Assembly (NCBI GenBank): GCA_963802795.1
Contig: CAWDJV010000005.1
Coordinates: 372,001 to 436,000, forward strand
Reading direction: 5' to 3'
Origin: JAIBJN01 sp963802795
GTDB lineage: Bacteria > Actinomycetota > Thermoleophilia > Gaiellales > Gaiellaceae
Length of the DNA: 64,000 nucleotides
How positions within the stretch are numbered: the first letter of the stretch is position 1; each line of letters begins with the position of its first letter. The position numbers and the translations under genes were made by a program. The notes under the pieces were generated by a model that was given only the letters and a program-made list of their open reading frames with translations, had not been told where the DNA came from and did not search any database. This document shows positions 52,380 to 59,087 of the stretch, in pieces.

Positions 52380-52652
52380 GTGGGGTTCTTCTCCCGACTC
52401 TTCGGCAGGAGCGACGACGAACCGAGCGCCGAGCCCTCGCGCTCGATCTCGAAGGAGGACGCACTCGCGTCCTACGTCGTCCGCGAGCATCGGCAGGGCC
52501 GCTCGCTCGAGGACATCCTGGACGACCCGTATCTGAAGAACCGCGCCACGGACGAGCAGCGCCTCCGCCTTCTCGAGCGGCCGGAGGTCATCCGTGCCGT
52601 CGGCGAGGATACGGCCGCGATGGCCGCCGAGCACGTCCGGGACTCGACCTAG
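52380..52652 (+). CDS. hypothetical acidic protein (90 aa)
   Basis: Unrecognised. Seen: GFFSRLFGRSDDEPSAEPSR, then a helical segment SKEDALASYVVREHRQGRSL, EDILDDPYLKNRATDEQRLR and a short C-terminal helix. The sequence is soluble and helical, without signal peptide. GTG start is leaderless (TACAAT at seven bases). It is followed after six bases by a GNAT gene, so the two form a unit. Confidence 0.75.
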   Translation: MGFFSRLFGRSDDEPSAEPSRSISKEDALASYVVREHRQGRSLEDILDDPYLKNRATDEQRLRLLERPEVIRAVGEDTAAMAAEHVRDST

Positions 52653-52658
52653 TCGCAG

Positions 52659-53168
52659 GTGCCCGCCAGGCTCCAGGGCGAGCGCGTGACGCTGCGCCCG
52701 CTGGAAGCCGGCGACGTCCCTCGGCTGGCGGCAATCGCAGCCGAGCCCGACGTGGCTCGCTGGTGGCTCGGGGTCTCGGAGCAGGACCTTCTCGACAAGC
52801 TCGGCTCCGAGGAGGACGCGGAGGTCTTCGCGATCGAGTGCGAGGGCGAGCTGATCGGCCTCGTGCAGGCCTACGAAGAGGCCGACCCCGACTACCGGCA
52901 CGCGGAGATCGACATGTTCCTCGCCACGGCCTGGCAGGGACAGGGTCTCGGCGCCGACTCGGTGCGCACGATCGCGCGCCATCTCATCCGAGACCGCGGC
53001 CACCATCGCATCACGATCGACCCGGCGGCGGAGAACGAGCGGGCGATCCGGTGCTACGCCCGCGTCGGGTTCAGGCGCGTCGGCGTCCTCCGCCGCTACG
53101 AGCGCGGCGCCGACGGGTCGTGGCACGACGGCGTGCTCATGGAGCTGCTCGCCGAGGAGCTCGACTAG
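52659..53168 (+). CDS. GNAT acetyltransferase, aminoglycoside AAC(6')-like
   Basis: 169 aa. Seen: RLQGERVTLRPLEAGDVPRL, VARWWLGVSEQDL, DMFLATAWQGQGLGADSVRT (acetyl-CoA binding loop QGQGLG), HHRITIDPAAENERAIRCYA and GFRRVGVLRRYERGADGSWH. The WW and WH-rich positions resemble AAC(6')-Ib-type proteins, but many such homologues act on other amines; resistance is not implied. GTG start. The stop overlaps the convergent gene by four bases. Confidence 0.88.
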   Translation: MPARLQGERVTLRPLEAGDVPRLAAIAAEPDVARWWLGVSEQDLLDKLGSEEDAEVFAIECEGELIGLVQAYEEADPDYRHAEIDMFLATAWQGQGLGADSVRTIARHLIRDRGHHRITIDPAAENERAIRCYARVGFRRVGVLRRYERGADGSWHDGVLMELLAEELD

Positions 53169-54094
53169 AGATCGGTGCCCAGGCCACGTTCTCGCGCCCG
53201 CTCGAGCACGAGACCCGCGACGGCGAGGTCCTCGGCGGCGATTCCGCCGCTCTTGAAGAGGACGATGTCGTCGTCGTGCTGGCGTCCCGGCGTCTCGCCG
53301 CTCACGACCTCCGAAAGCTCGTGGACCTCGAGCCAGTCGAGGACGCCGCGCTCGACCGGCTCGACGAGGTCGCCCGCTTCGATCCTCGCCTGCTCCCGCG
53401 AGTCGCAGCAGACGAACGTCGCCCGTTCGAGCACGGCGTTGTCGAGCTCTCGCGCCTCGATCCGATTCGCGCCCGCTGCGCAGACCAGCGCACCGGGGAG
53501 AAGCCACTCGCCGCGCAGCACCGGATCACGCGAGGTCGTGATCGTGACGACGACGTCCTGCTCCGCCGCATCCCGGTTGTACTCGCCCGGCTCGCAGTCG
53601 AACCGCCGGCAGAAGTCCTCGAGCCGCGCAGCATCCCGCGAGTAGGCGACGACTCGCCGGATCCCGGGCAGAGCGGCTCGGATGCAGGCCACCTGGCTCT
53701 CCGCCTGCCAGCCGGTGCCGATGAGCCCGAGGGTCTCGGCGCCCGGCCGGGCGAGGTGTCTCGCTGCGACCGCGCTGGCGGCGCCGGTACGGAGTTGCCC
53801 GAGGCGGTCGGCCTCGACGAGCGCGAGGAGCTCCGGCCGGTCGGATGCGAAGAGAGCGACGATGAAGCGGGTGCCCTCGGCGAAGCCGGTGTACGTCTTC
53901 AGCCCGGCCAGGCCCAGCTCGAGATCGGCGGCAGCCAGCACGTGGAGCCGCCCGCCCTGGAGCCCCAGCCGGAAGCGAGGCCGGCTCTCGACGACGTCTC
54001 GCGCGAGGCGCGCGAAGCACGCCTCCACGGCCTCGACGGCATCCTCGGGAGTCAGGAGCTCCTCGACGTCGGCTTCGCGAAGGTAGAGCGGCAC
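53165..54094 (-). CDS. ornithine cyclodeaminase / mu-crystallin family protein
   Basis: 309 aa NAD(P)-binding Rossmann protein. Seen: YLREADVEELLTPEDAVEAV, LGLAGLKTYTGFAEGTRFIV, GQLRTGAASAVAARHLARPG, LGLIGTGWQAESQVACIRAA, VVVTITTSRDPVLRGEWLLP and AGANRIEARELDNAVLERAT. The family includes ornithine cyclodeaminase, alanine dehydrogenase and imine reductases; the substrate is open. GTG 54094 was chosen from the conserved N-terminus. Divergent from the Rieske ferredoxin, with shared promoter bases at 54104-54110. Confidence 0.88.
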   Translation of the reverse strand: MPLYLREADVEELLTPEDAVEAVEACFARLARDVVESRPRFRLGLQGGRLHVLAAADLELGLAGLKTYTGFAEGTRFIVALFASDRPELLALVEADRLGQLRTGAASAVAARHLARPGAETLGLIGTGWQAESQVACIRAALPGIRRVVAYSRDAARLEDFCRRFDCEPGEYNRDAAEQDVVVTITTSRDPVLRGEWLLPGALVCAAGANRIEARELDNAVLERATFVCCDSREQARIEAGDLVEPVERGVLDWLEVHELSEVVSGETPGRQHDDDIVLFKSGGIAAEDLAVAGLVLERARERGLGTDL

Positions 54095-54103
54095 GGGGCC
54101 GGA

Positions 54104-54110
54104 TAGTGTA
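54104..54110. promoter_or_regulatory. shared divergent -10 region (TAGTGTA)
   Basis: TAGTGT on + lies seven bases before ATG 54117; the same bases on - read TACACT, ten bases before GTG 54094. Near-symmetric bidirectional promoter. Confidence 0.55.
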
Positions 54111-54116
54111 AGCCGC

Positions 54117-54434
54117 ATGGAGAAGGCGTCCTCGAGCGGGCGCTGGCTCAGCTTCCCGGTCGACGTGATCGCCGAAGGCCGCGCGGTCGTCGAGGCGCAC
54201 GGCCGCGAGATCGTCCTCCTGCGAGTCGGCGGCCAGGTGCACGCGTTCGACAATGCCTGCCCCCACGAAGGGAACCCGCTCGTCGAAGGAGAGATCCTCG
54301 GCGACGTCCTCGAATGCGCCTACCACGGCTGGCGCTTCGACCTGGGAACCGGCGCGTGCCTCGTGGGGGACGAGGCCGCTCGCCGGTACCAGACCGAGCT
54401 CCGTGGCGACGAGCTCAGGATCCTGGTCGACTAG
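54117..54434 (+). CDS. Rieske-type [2Fe-2S] ferredoxin
   Basis: 105 aa soluble Rieske protein. Seen: FDNACPHEGNPLVEGEI and VLECAYHGWRFDLGTGACLV, giving CxH and CxxH cluster ligands; no membrane segment. It is the ferredoxin component type of aromatic dioxygenases or of nitrite-reductase-like proteins; the partner is not in the window. ATG start is leaderless (TAGTGT at seven bases). The stop overlaps the next, convergent gene by four bases. Confidence 0.92.
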   Translation: MEKASSSGRWLSFPVDVIAEGRAVVEAHGREIVLLRVGGQVHAFDNACPHEGNPLVEGEILGDVLECAYHGWRFDLGTGACLVGDEAARRYQTELRGDELRILVD

Positions 54435-55342
54435 AGTCGGATTCGGCTCCAGGGTGCGCCCGGGTCCGGATATTCGTCCGGATGGAGCAGGTGCGCGAGC
54501 ACCTGGACGCCGTCGACGACGCGAGGGCTGGGGCGGGAGAACATCGCGTTCGCGTCGACGGCGAAGACGCCGCTCTCCTGACGGGCGGGAGTGCCGAGCA
54601 GGTGGGCGGAGAGATCCAGAGGTACGACCTCCGAGAGGGTGCGATCGAGGTCGAAGCCGCAGGGTGCCAGGACGACGACCTCCGGCTCGAGGGCCGCGAC
54701 GTCCGGCCAGCGCATCCGGTGCGAGGGCTCGCCCGACATCCCGGCGACGTCGGTGCCCCCGGCGGCCGAGACCATGTCCGGCACCCAGTGGCCGGCGGAG
54801 TACGGCGGCTCGAGCCATTCCGTGACGAAGACGCGCGGCGATTTCTCCACCCCGGCAAGGGCGGACGCGACGCGGTCGAGCCGACTCCGCATTCCGCTCA
54901 CGAGCTCCTCGGCCTCCCCCTCGGTGCCGAACCTCGAGCCGAGCGCCTCGATTCCCTCGCCGATTCCGGCGAGCGTCGAGGGGGAGAAGTCGAGCACCTC
55001 GATATCGAGGCGACGCGCGCGGAGCACGCCCTCGACCTGGTCGGTGGAGACCGCACAGACGTCGCAGAGCTCCTGCATGACGACGACGTCGGCCGCCAGC
55101 TCGTCCCAGCGGTCCTCCTCGATCGCGTAGAGCGGCCGGCCGTCGTGGGCGGTCTCGGCGACGATTCTGTCCACCTCGGCGCTCGTGAGGTCTCCTGTCT
55201 GGACGAGCGACGCCGTCACCACGGGCTTGCTCGCAGCCTCGGGCGGCCAGTCGCACTCGTGGGTGACGCCGACGACCTCGTCGCCGAGACCGAGCGCGAA
55301 GAGGATCTCGGTCGCGGCCGGCACCAGCGAGCAGATCCGCAC
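54431..55342 (-). CDS. cobalamin/metal-binding BtuF-like protein
   Basis: 303 aa periplasmic-binding fold of the helical-backbone metal receptor type. Seen: RICSLVPAATEILFALGLGD, VVGVTHECDWPPEAASKPVV, MQELCDVCAVSTDQVEGVLR, VTEWLEPPYSAGHWVPDMVS and VVVLAPCGFDLDRT. No signal peptide is present, so this is a cytoplasmic or atypical member; the LEPPYSAGHWVP motif is shared with many actinobacterial cobalamin-binding homologues of unknown role. GTG start leaderless (TACCCT at six bases). Divergent from the cupin gene. Confidence 0.85.
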   Translation of the reverse strand: MRICSLVPAATEILFALGLGDEVVGVTHECDWPPEAASKPVVTASLVQTGDLTSAEVDRIVAETAHDGRPLYAIEEDRWDELAADVVVMQELCDVCAVSTDQVEGVLRARRLDIEVLDFSPSTLAGIGEGIEALGSRFGTEGEAEELVSGMRSRLDRVASALAGVEKSPRVFVTEWLEPPYSAGHWVPDMVSAAGGTDVAGMSGEPSHRMRWPDVAALEPEVVVLAPCGFDLDRTLSEVVPLDLSAHLLGTPARQESGVFAVDANAMFSRPSPRVVDGVQVLAHLLHPDEYPDPGAPWSRIRL

Positions 55343-55348
55343 GGCTTC

Positions 55349-55354
55349 AGGGTA
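55349..55354 (-). promoter_or_regulatory. leaderless -10 box for BtuF-like gene
   Basis: TACCCT on the minus strand, six bases before GTG 55342. Confidence 0.5.
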
Positions 55355-55364
55355 GCGGCGCGGG

Positions 55365-55370
55365 TAGCCT
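55365..55370 (+). promoter_or_regulatory. leaderless -10 box for cupin gene
   Basis: TAGCCT six bases before GTG 55377. Confidence 0.55.
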
Positions 55371-55376
55371 GCGAGC

Positions 55377-55742
55377 GTGAGCTCGTTCGACAACATCGCG
55401 CGCATCGGGCCGCTGCGGATCTGGGACGGCGTCGTGGCCCGCGAGGTCCAGGGCAAGCAGTTGACGGTGGCCGTGGTCGAGCTCGATCCCTCGAGCCTCG
55501 TCCCGGAGCACCACCACGCGAGCGAGCAGCTCGGGTTCGTCATCAGCGGCTCGCTGACCTTCCGCGTCGGGGACGAGACGAGGACGCTCGGCCCCGGTGA
55601 GACCTGGAGCATCCCGTCCGACGTGCCGCACGAGGCCCGCGCGGGCGCCGAAGGGGCGGTCGTTCTCGACGTCTTCGCGCCGCCGCGGGACGACTGGGGC
55701 GGCGTCCAGCGCGAGGAGCCCCGCCCGCCCCGCTGGCCCTAG
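55377..55742 (+). CDS. cupin domain protein
   Basis: 121 aa single-domain cupin. Seen: VVARE..VELDPSSLVPEHHHASEQLG with three consecutive histidines and a Glu (metal site), FVISGSLTFRVGDETRTLGP and SIPSDVPHEARAG with a further His. It can bind a divalent metal; substrate unknown. GTG start leaderless. A strong 14-bp hairpin lies 91 bases after its stop. Confidence 0.85.
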   Translation: MSSFDNIARIGPLRIWDGVVAREVQGKQLTVAVVELDPSSLVPEHHHASEQLGFVISGSLTFRVGDETRTLGPGETWSIPSDVPHEARAGAEGAVVLDVFAPPRDDWGGVQREEPRPPRWP

Positions 55743-55832
55743 CCAGGCCTTCCTCGGTCAGGGATGGCGGAGTGCGCCCGGCATGGCGGCTCCTGCCGGA
55801 CGAGGACGACCTGTTCTCCTCATCGGCGAACA

Positions 55833-55868
55833 CGCGCGTCAGGGGCTTGTGGCTGCCCCTGACGCGCG
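55833..55868. terminator. strong hairpin after the cupin gene
   Basis: 14-bp perfect stem CGCGCGTCAGGGGC with an 8-base loop. No T run on either side, so termination is likely but unproven. The 169 bases 55743-55911 hold nothing else. Confidence 0.6.
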
Positions 55869-55911
55869 GGAAAGGCTGGAGGCGGGGGTTACCCCGGCTG
55901 ACTACTGACGC

Positions 55912-56397
55912 CTAGACGTTGAAGAAGGTCCTGCTGGCGTCTGGCACGGCCGTGGAGACTCCATTGGTCGTGTCCGTGAGGACGATGTTGGTGTAGGTCA
56001 CGGCCGCCAGGACACGCCGCTGCCCGGGCGGGCAGGTGAACTGCGGCGCCAGCAGCGGGCCGGCGGTGAGGTCGGCCACGACGCGGCCGTTCTTCGGCTC
56101 GAACGAACCGCCCCCGCTGACCTGCCCCTCGAACGCCTGCTTGTTGGCGGCCGACGGGTTCTTGCCACCCCCATTGATGCAGGCATACAGGGCGGTGGCA
56201 TCGGCGGTGAGCGTGTAGTCGATGTTGTCGTTGCCCAGACCGCGTTCGTCGAAGGCTACGACGAGGGCGCCGTCGTTGTTGACGCTCGACGTGGCCGAGT
56301 GGAACTTCGGTGCGCCCGCCGAGGCGACCGCCGCCATGGCGAGCATGACGACAAGTGCCGTTGTTGCCACTACGATTGTTCGTAGGGGTCTGCTCAT
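55912..56397 (-). CDS. hypothetical exported protein (161 aa)
   Basis: Signal peptide SRPLRTIVVATTALVVMLAM with cleavage near ASAGAP, then a beta-rich domain: KFHSATSSVNNDGALVVAFD, LGNDNIDYTLTADATALYAC, INGGGKNPSAANKQAFEGQV, CPPGQRRVLAAVTYTNIVLT and NGVSTAVPDASRTFFNV. Two cysteines may form a disulfide. No known family was recognised. ATG with AAAGGAG five bases upstream. A strong hairpin lies in its leader. Confidence 0.8.
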   Translation of the reverse strand: MSRPLRTIVVATTALVVMLAMAAVASAGAPKFHSATSSVNNDGALVVAFDERGLGNDNIDYTLTADATALYACINGGGKNPSAANKQAFEGQVSGGGSFEPKNGRVVADLTAGPLLAPQFTCPPGQRRVLAAVTYTNIVLTDTTNGVSTAVPDASRTFFNV

Positions 56398-56436
56398 GGT
56401 GCTCCTTTCTCGAGGGGTGCTGCCAGGGCAACCCCG

Positions 56437-56481
56437 AGGCTCCGCTCCGACATGACCGTGAATCTGGTCGGGGCGGAGCCT
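56437..56481 (-). promoter_or_regulatory. hairpin in the leader of the exported-protein gene
   Basis: 15-bp stem AGGCTCCGCTCCGAC / GTCGGGGCGGAGCCT (one G-U pair) with a 15-base loop, 40 bases before the ATG. The rest of 56398-56776 holds no gene; a minus-strand open frame at 56526-56780 looks non-coding. Confidence 0.5.
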
Positions 56482-56776
56482 TCTCAGCTCCAGCCGAGGC
56501 AGAGAAGCTCTCGCAACAGTGCGTCTCACATACTCCCTTCCTCGGGGGCCCGCCCCCACGAGCGCGAGCTGCCAGCCCGTCCCGAAGAAGGCGCGCGACC
56601 CGTGTCGCGTGACGCCGCATAGGCTAGGACGGAGGGGAGCCTTCTGACAGAGGGTAATGCCCGATCTTGGGCTACAGGATTCGCAGTAGACCTCAGACGA
56701 TATTTCCGGCCAATCTCGACCTCGTTCTCGAGGTTGACGACAGATTTTTCGAGCGTCACGCGATGCGGCTCGACCT

Positions 56777-57139
56777 TCACGAACCCTCTCGGACGAGAGG
56801 TGTTGGTGGCGTGATCACGGTCTGCACGATCGCACCGTCCGCGAAGTCGGTTGCATTTCGGGACATGCCTTCGCCCCCAGGCTTCACCCTGACGATCGTG
56901 ATGGGGCTCGGGACGATGTCGCCGTTTTGGTCGAAGCGAAGATCACCGAGTATCCCGTCCTGGGCTCGAGTCGCGAGGAGCCGGCTCGCAACCGACGACC
57001 GCGTCCCGTCGGAGCGCGCGATGGCGGCGAGCAGGAGCTCCGCAGCCTGCGCGGCATAAGCTCCCCAGTAGAGGTTGGGCTCGGCCCCCGCCGGCCGCGT
57101 CTCCCGAAGCCGGCGCATGAACTGTTCGCCATTCGGCAC
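56777..57139 (-). pseudogene. 3' fragment of a branched-chain amino acid ABC substrate-binding protein
   Basis: 120 codons of the C-terminal lobe of a LivK-type (Peripla_BP_6) protein: EQFMRRLRETRPAGAEPNLY, WGAYAAQAAELLLAAIARSD, ILGDLRFDQNGDIVPSPITI and VRVKPGG. The FD.NGD....ITI block is the usual C-terminus. The N-terminal two thirds are missing: the homology stops at about 57139, where IS481-type transposase coding begins on the other strand. A recombination or insertion scar is therefore visible. Confidence 0.75.
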
Positions 57140-57715
57140 CCGGCGAGCTCGTGCACATCGACGTCAAGCGCCTCGGCCGCATCCAGGGCGGGGCGGGGCA
57201 AGCGCGTGCACGGCGGGCGCAAGCACTACAACCCCGCCCGCGTCGACGCCGAGGGCCGCCGCCGCCAGACCGTCGGCTGGGAGTTCGTGCACGTGGCCGT
57301 CGACGACCACAGCCGCCTCGCCTACGCGGAGGTGCTCCCCGACGAGAAGGCCGCCACCGCGATCGCCTTCCTGCGCAGAGCGCTTCGCTTCTACGCCCGC
57401 TACGGCATCCGTGTCGAGCGCATCCTCACCGACAACGGAGGCGCATACGTCTCACTGCACGCATGCGCCTGCCGCTCGCTCGGGATTCGCCGCCTGCGCA
57501 CACGCCCCTTCCGCCCGCAAACGAACGGGAAGGCCGAGCGCTTTATCCGCACCATGATCGCCGGCTGGGCCTACGGCGCGGTCTACGCCTCGAGCGCCGA
57601 GAGGACCGCCGCCCTTGACGGCTGGCTCTGGCACTACAACCATCGCCGCAGACACGCAGCGCTCGGCCGCCAGCCGCCCGTAAGCAGAACCAACCTGCTC
57701 GGGTCTTACACCTAG
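57139..57715 (+). mobile_element. IS481-type transposase remnant, 5'-truncated and frameshifted
   Basis: Integrase core only. Seen: GELVHIDVKRLGRIQGG with the first catalytic Asp, a frame change near 57197-57204 (one extra base), then KRVHGGRKHYNPARVDAEGR, HVAVDDHSRLAYAEVLPDEK, ILTDNGGAYV with the second Asp, RPFRPQTNGKAERFIRTMIA with the Glu, and YNHRRRHAALGRQPPVSRTN. The helix-turn-helix N-terminus of IS481 proteins is absent; the left junction falls inside a transporter gene fragment. Terminal inverted repeats were not identified. Non-functional as it stands. Confidence 0.82.
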
Positions 57716-57735
57716 GAGGGTTTGGCATCACGCTT

Positions 57736-58068
57736 TCACCGTCGGTTGCCCCAGCGTTGCAGGAGCCAGGCGCCGATGAGGACGGCTTCAACGGCTCCCC
57801 ACAAGACGAAGACGAAGCTCGCAGCGAAGCGGTAAGGCGGCTCGAAGCAACCGGAGAAGCCCTCTTCTGGCGGACACGACTCCATGACACTCCAATAACC
57901 CCAATAAGCGCCGACAGCACCGAGCGCGGTCCACGCGATCAGCAGCCACGTCGTCAGCCGAATTCGAGACAGGATCAGAACAGCAGAACCGTAATCGCTG
58001 TGGCAGCCCGGTGTTTCGCCGACCCCGGCCGCGCACCGCGACCAAACCGCCCGCGAACCCGCATGCAC
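57736..58068 (-). CDS. hypothetical two-helix membrane protein
   Basis: Up to 110 aa. Seen: helix 1 TTWLLIAWTALGAVGAYWGY, a loop with two cysteines (ESCPPEEGFSGCFEPPYRF), helix 2 SFVFVLWGAVEAVLIGAWLL and a basic end QRWGNRR. The first 30 residues before SRIRLTT do not look conserved in character, so the true start may lie near 57975 without a standard start codon; ATG 58068 is the only upstream option. Begins eight bases from the tRNA gene. Confidence 0.55.
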   Translation of the reverse strand: MHAGSRAVWSRCAAGVGETPGCHSDYGSAVLILSRIRLTTWLLIAWTALGAVGAYWGYWSVMESCPPEEGFSGCFEPPYRFAASFVFVLWGAVEAVLIGAWLLQRWGNRR

Positions 58069-58075
58069 AGCGGGA

Positions 58076-58148
58076 TGCGCCCGGCACGATTCGAACGTGC
58101 GACCTCTGCCTCCGCAGGGCAGCGCTCTATCCCCTGAGCTACGGGCGC
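58076..58148 (-). tRNA. tRNA-Arg, anticodon GCG
   Basis: 73-nt cloverleaf: acceptor GCGCCCG/CGGGCGC, D arm GCTC-AGGGGATA-GAGC, anticodon stem CTGCC/GGCAG around loop CTGCGGA (anticodon GCG, reads CGC), T arm GCACG-TTCGAAT-CGTGC, discriminator A. CCA is not encoded. Its first ten bases overlap the end of the YgfZ gene, whose TAG stop is inside the tRNA. Confidence 0.93.
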
Positions 58149-58955
58149 TGGGACGGGGTCAGTGTAGCGGCCTGGCCTGGGCCGAGCCGACTGCCGAGAA
58201 CAGCGTCAGGAGGCACCTCGACCCGGACGTAGGCGAGCGCGACGATCCTGCCGTCCGAGCGCGCGGCGCTGGTCACGCGGCCGACGTTCTTCTCGCCGAG
58301 ACACAGCTCGGCATCCGGCTCGGGGAGCTCGTCGCCGTCGACGACCAGGACGCGCAGGCCGCGGTTCGCGTGCCCGCGGTAGTGGAGGCGGGCGATCGGC
58401 TCCTGCCCCGGGTAGCACCCTTTCGTCAGGCTCACCGCCCGCTCCACGAGGCCCGCCTCCGCCGGGAGGACGCGATCGTCGATCTCCTTGCCCCACGCAG
58501 GCGTCCCCGCCTCGATCCGGAGCGCCTCGAGCTCGCCCTCGTCCAGGGTCGGCTCGAGCGCGAGGTCGAGGGCCTCGACCGCGGGCTCACCGTAGTCCTC
58601 GGTGGGAAACCCGTCGGCCTCGCCGCCGAACACCACCGTGGAGGTGTGCTCCTCGAGCTCGATCTCCGCCTTCGCCGCGAAGCGCATCCTGACGAGCTGC
58701 TCCCGGAGCGTCTCGCCGAGCTCGGGCTCCGTCAGGAGCAGGAAGTCGTCGGCCGCGCGGCGCACCACCCGCATGGGCGCGATCACCCGGGCCTTCGGCG
58801 TCAGCAGGAGCGCCTCGCACGACTCGCCGGGCGAGAGCGCCTCGACGTCGTTGGAGAGCATGCGCTGGAGGATAGTCAGCAGCGTCCGGCCCCGTCACGC
58901 CGACGAAGGCGCGCGGCCGGCGAGCGACAGCAAGCGCGATGGTCGAGGCGTCCAC
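58139..58955 (-). CDS. YgfZ/GcvT-like folate-binding protein (one frameshift)
   Basis: About 272 codons plus one extra base. N-terminal part: ARRPRAFVGVTGPDA; after a frame change near 58880-58890: TLLTILQRMLSNDVEALSPG, ALLLTPKARVIAPMRVV, GTPAWGKEIDDRVLPAEAGL and the YgfZ signature VSLTKGCYPGQEPIARLHYR. YgfZ helps repair or assemble Fe-S proteins with folate. GTG 58955 is leaderless (TACACT six bases upstream), which supports the longer frameshifted gene over a start at ATG 58861. The stop lies inside the tRNA gene. Confidence 0.85.
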
Positions 58956-58961
58956 CTCTTC

Positions 58962-58967
58962 AGTGTA
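58962..58967 (-). promoter_or_regulatory. leaderless -10 box for ygfZ-like gene
   Basis: TACACT on the minus strand, six bases before GTG 58955. Confidence 0.5.
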
Positions 58968-59000
58968 GGCAGCCGAGCTGGGCGGCCGACCCCATCAAGA

Positions 59001-59083
59001 GCAAGAGGGCCGGCTTTGCCGGCCCTCTTGCTGTGCCAACTTCCGAAGAAGGGGGCCCACGGGGAAACATGGTTTCCCCCGTG
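59001..59083. repeat. double-hairpin repeat, copy B (after groEL)
   Basis: First hairpin: 14-bp perfect stem GCAAGAGGGCCGGC with loop TTT (59001-59031). Then AAGAAGGGGGC and a second hairpin CACGGGGAAAC-ATG-GTTTCCCCCGTG (59058-59083), five bases past the groEL stop. Same order and second hairpin as copy A at 9410-9480. It may also end groEL transcription. Confidence 0.75.
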
Positions 59084-59087
59084 CTAC

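Noticed and set aside
52659..53168. Antibiotic-resistance call for the GNAT gene
   Set aside because: The AAC(6')-like fold is shared by many acetyltransferases with other substrates; context gives no support for resistance.
56526..56780. 84-codon minus-strand frame upstream of the exported-protein leader
   Set aside because: No start signal and no domain; mixed composition suggests non-coding DNA.
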